Below, piece by piece: positions 20,665-20,942 of a stretch of 20,942 bases of DNA; position 1 is the stretch's first letter, and each line of letters begins with the position of its first letter. Source of the DNA: Utricularia gibba (lineage: Eukaryota; Streptophyta; Magnoliopsida; Lamiales; Lentibulariaceae); assembly GCA_002189035.1 (NCBI GenBank), contig NEEC01000337.1:1-20942 (forward strand), written 5' to 3'. Under the pieces are notes generated by a model. It was not told the origin of the DNA. It did no database searches and saw nothing but the letters and a program-made list of their open reading frames with translations. The translations under genes were made by a program, and so were the position numbers.

Positions 20665-20942
20665 GAAGAGTTAGCTCTGCATGTTTTGGAAGAGGTGCTT
20701 CGTGGACCAGGATGTGCGACATAGTCATTTCATTGCGCATCACCATTCGGGGTGCAGCCGAAAAATCACACGTTTACTGGATTCGTTAAAAGTAAACATT
20801 TTTGCGTACCTGGTGTATAATAGTGTTGGGATAAGTGATGCCACGAAATTCATGATGTAACATGTGACTTTTTCCATCTTGATCGCATATCGATGAAGTT
20901 TGACACCATATGTTTTGGCAGTTGATTGATGCAATTAGTTGC
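20665..20942 (+). repeat. Satellite monomer u40, partial (window edge)
   Basis: The first 278 bp of a monomer, cut off by the window end after ttagttgc. gctctg, tggaccagg, cgggg, tttactgg, ctggtg, 5 T, caccatatg, ggcagttg; one c is lost in catatcgatg. Minority haplotype, close to u34 and u12. Confidence 0.95.

Larger units (their letters stand above)
1..20942 (+). repeat. 530-bp satellite DNA array, 39 full copies plus one partial
   Basis: Forty successive copies begin with gaagagttag or a slight variant, giving a mean period of 20664/39, about 529.8 bp. Copies are all in one orientation with no insertion between them. Recurrent variable sites, in order: s1 gcatctg/gctctg; s2 tggacc, tgacc or tgac before (a)gg; s3 gacatag/gacctag; s4 cgggg/cggg; s5 gccgaa/gcctaa; s6 gcactgg/tttactgg; s7 ctggag/ctggtg/ctgggt; s8 run of 5 or 6 T after catgtgac; s9 caccatatg/cacaatatg/caccaatatg/cacatatg; s10 ggctgttg/ggcagttg; s11 gatgcaa/gattcaa; s12 tatcccatttgc and T-run variants; s13 tccacagtt/tccgcagtt/others; s14 tactactt/tacttctt. 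'Common alleles' below means catctg, ccgaa, gcactgg, ctggag, ggctgttg, gatgcaa. The array runs off both window ends, so its true size is unknown. Function is not shown by sequence; satellites of this kind usually build heterochromatin. Confidence 0.98.
16953..20942 (+). repeat. Trimer/hexamer higher-order block, u33-u40
   Basis: The first copies of each trimer (u33, u36, u39) share cttcgtgacagg, the short cggg allele and a 6-T run. Copies between them carry cgggg. u33 and u39 additionally share gcctaa and the ggatgttg allele found nowhere else in the window. u34 and u40 share gctctg, tttactgg and ctggtg. This gives a six-monomer repeat of 3184 bp (16953 to 20137) built on trimers. Confidence 0.65.

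Noticed and set aside
528-20942. Many recurring 60-120 codon frames on both strands
   Set aside because: Each recurs once per monomer, overlaps others in different frames, and is disrupted by 1-2 bp indels in neighbouring copies. This is expected for tandem non-coding DNA.
1-20942. CRISPR array
   Set aside because: The repeating unit is 530 bp and near-identical throughout, with no short repeat/unique spacer alternation and no cas genes.
1-20942. rDNA intergenic-spacer subrepeats
   Set aside because: No rRNA sequence is in the window to support this. It cannot be fully excluded without flanks, but nothing points to it.
1-20942. Telomeric or interstitial telomere repeats
   Set aside because: No run of TTAGGG, TTTAGGG, TTAGG or similar was seen on either strand; agggctt at the junction is a single unrelated match.
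1-20942. Tandem copies of a transposon or retroelement LTR
   Set aside because: There are no terminal repeats, target-site duplications, polypurine tract or element coding region, and each unit abuts the next directly.

Overview
The whole window is one uninterrupted head-to-tail tandem satellite array. A monomer of about 530 bp occurs 39 times in full, plus a 278-bp partial fortieth copy cut by the right edge. All copies have the same orientation and neither array boundary is inside the window. I see no credible protein-coding gene, RNA gene, transposon, CRISPR array or replication origin. The many short reading frames, mostly on the minus strand, are the same few frames recurring once per monomer and broken by small indels.

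This is eukaryotic nuclear satellite DNA (centromeric, pericentromeric, subtelomeric or other heterochromatin). I do not recognise the family and cannot assign a clade from sequence alone. A hand count on one representative 534-bp monomer gives about 41% G+C and 19 CpG sites, an observed/expected ratio of about 0.84. CpG is therefore barely depleted, which suggests recent homogenisation or a genome with little CpG methylation.

Layout: I phase monomers at the motif gaagagttag and number them u1 to u40. Lengths are 526-534 bp except u3 (505 bp), which borders a rearranged junction at about 1567-1610. Most differences between copies are 1-3 bp indels or substitutions at about 14 recurrent sites (s1 to s14, defined in the array entry). 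These variants are not random along the array. Several recur every third monomer (about 1.59 kb) and others every eleventh (about 5.8 kb), so imperfect higher-order structure is superimposed on the 530-bp repeat. Local block copying is also visible: u33-u34 resemble u39-u40, u28 resembles u32, and u24-u27 share one allele.

No genes work together here. The interesting content is the satellite's internal architecture: short dyads within the monomer, a degenerate CENP-B-box-like segment in a few copies, the higher-order periodicities and the junction scar.
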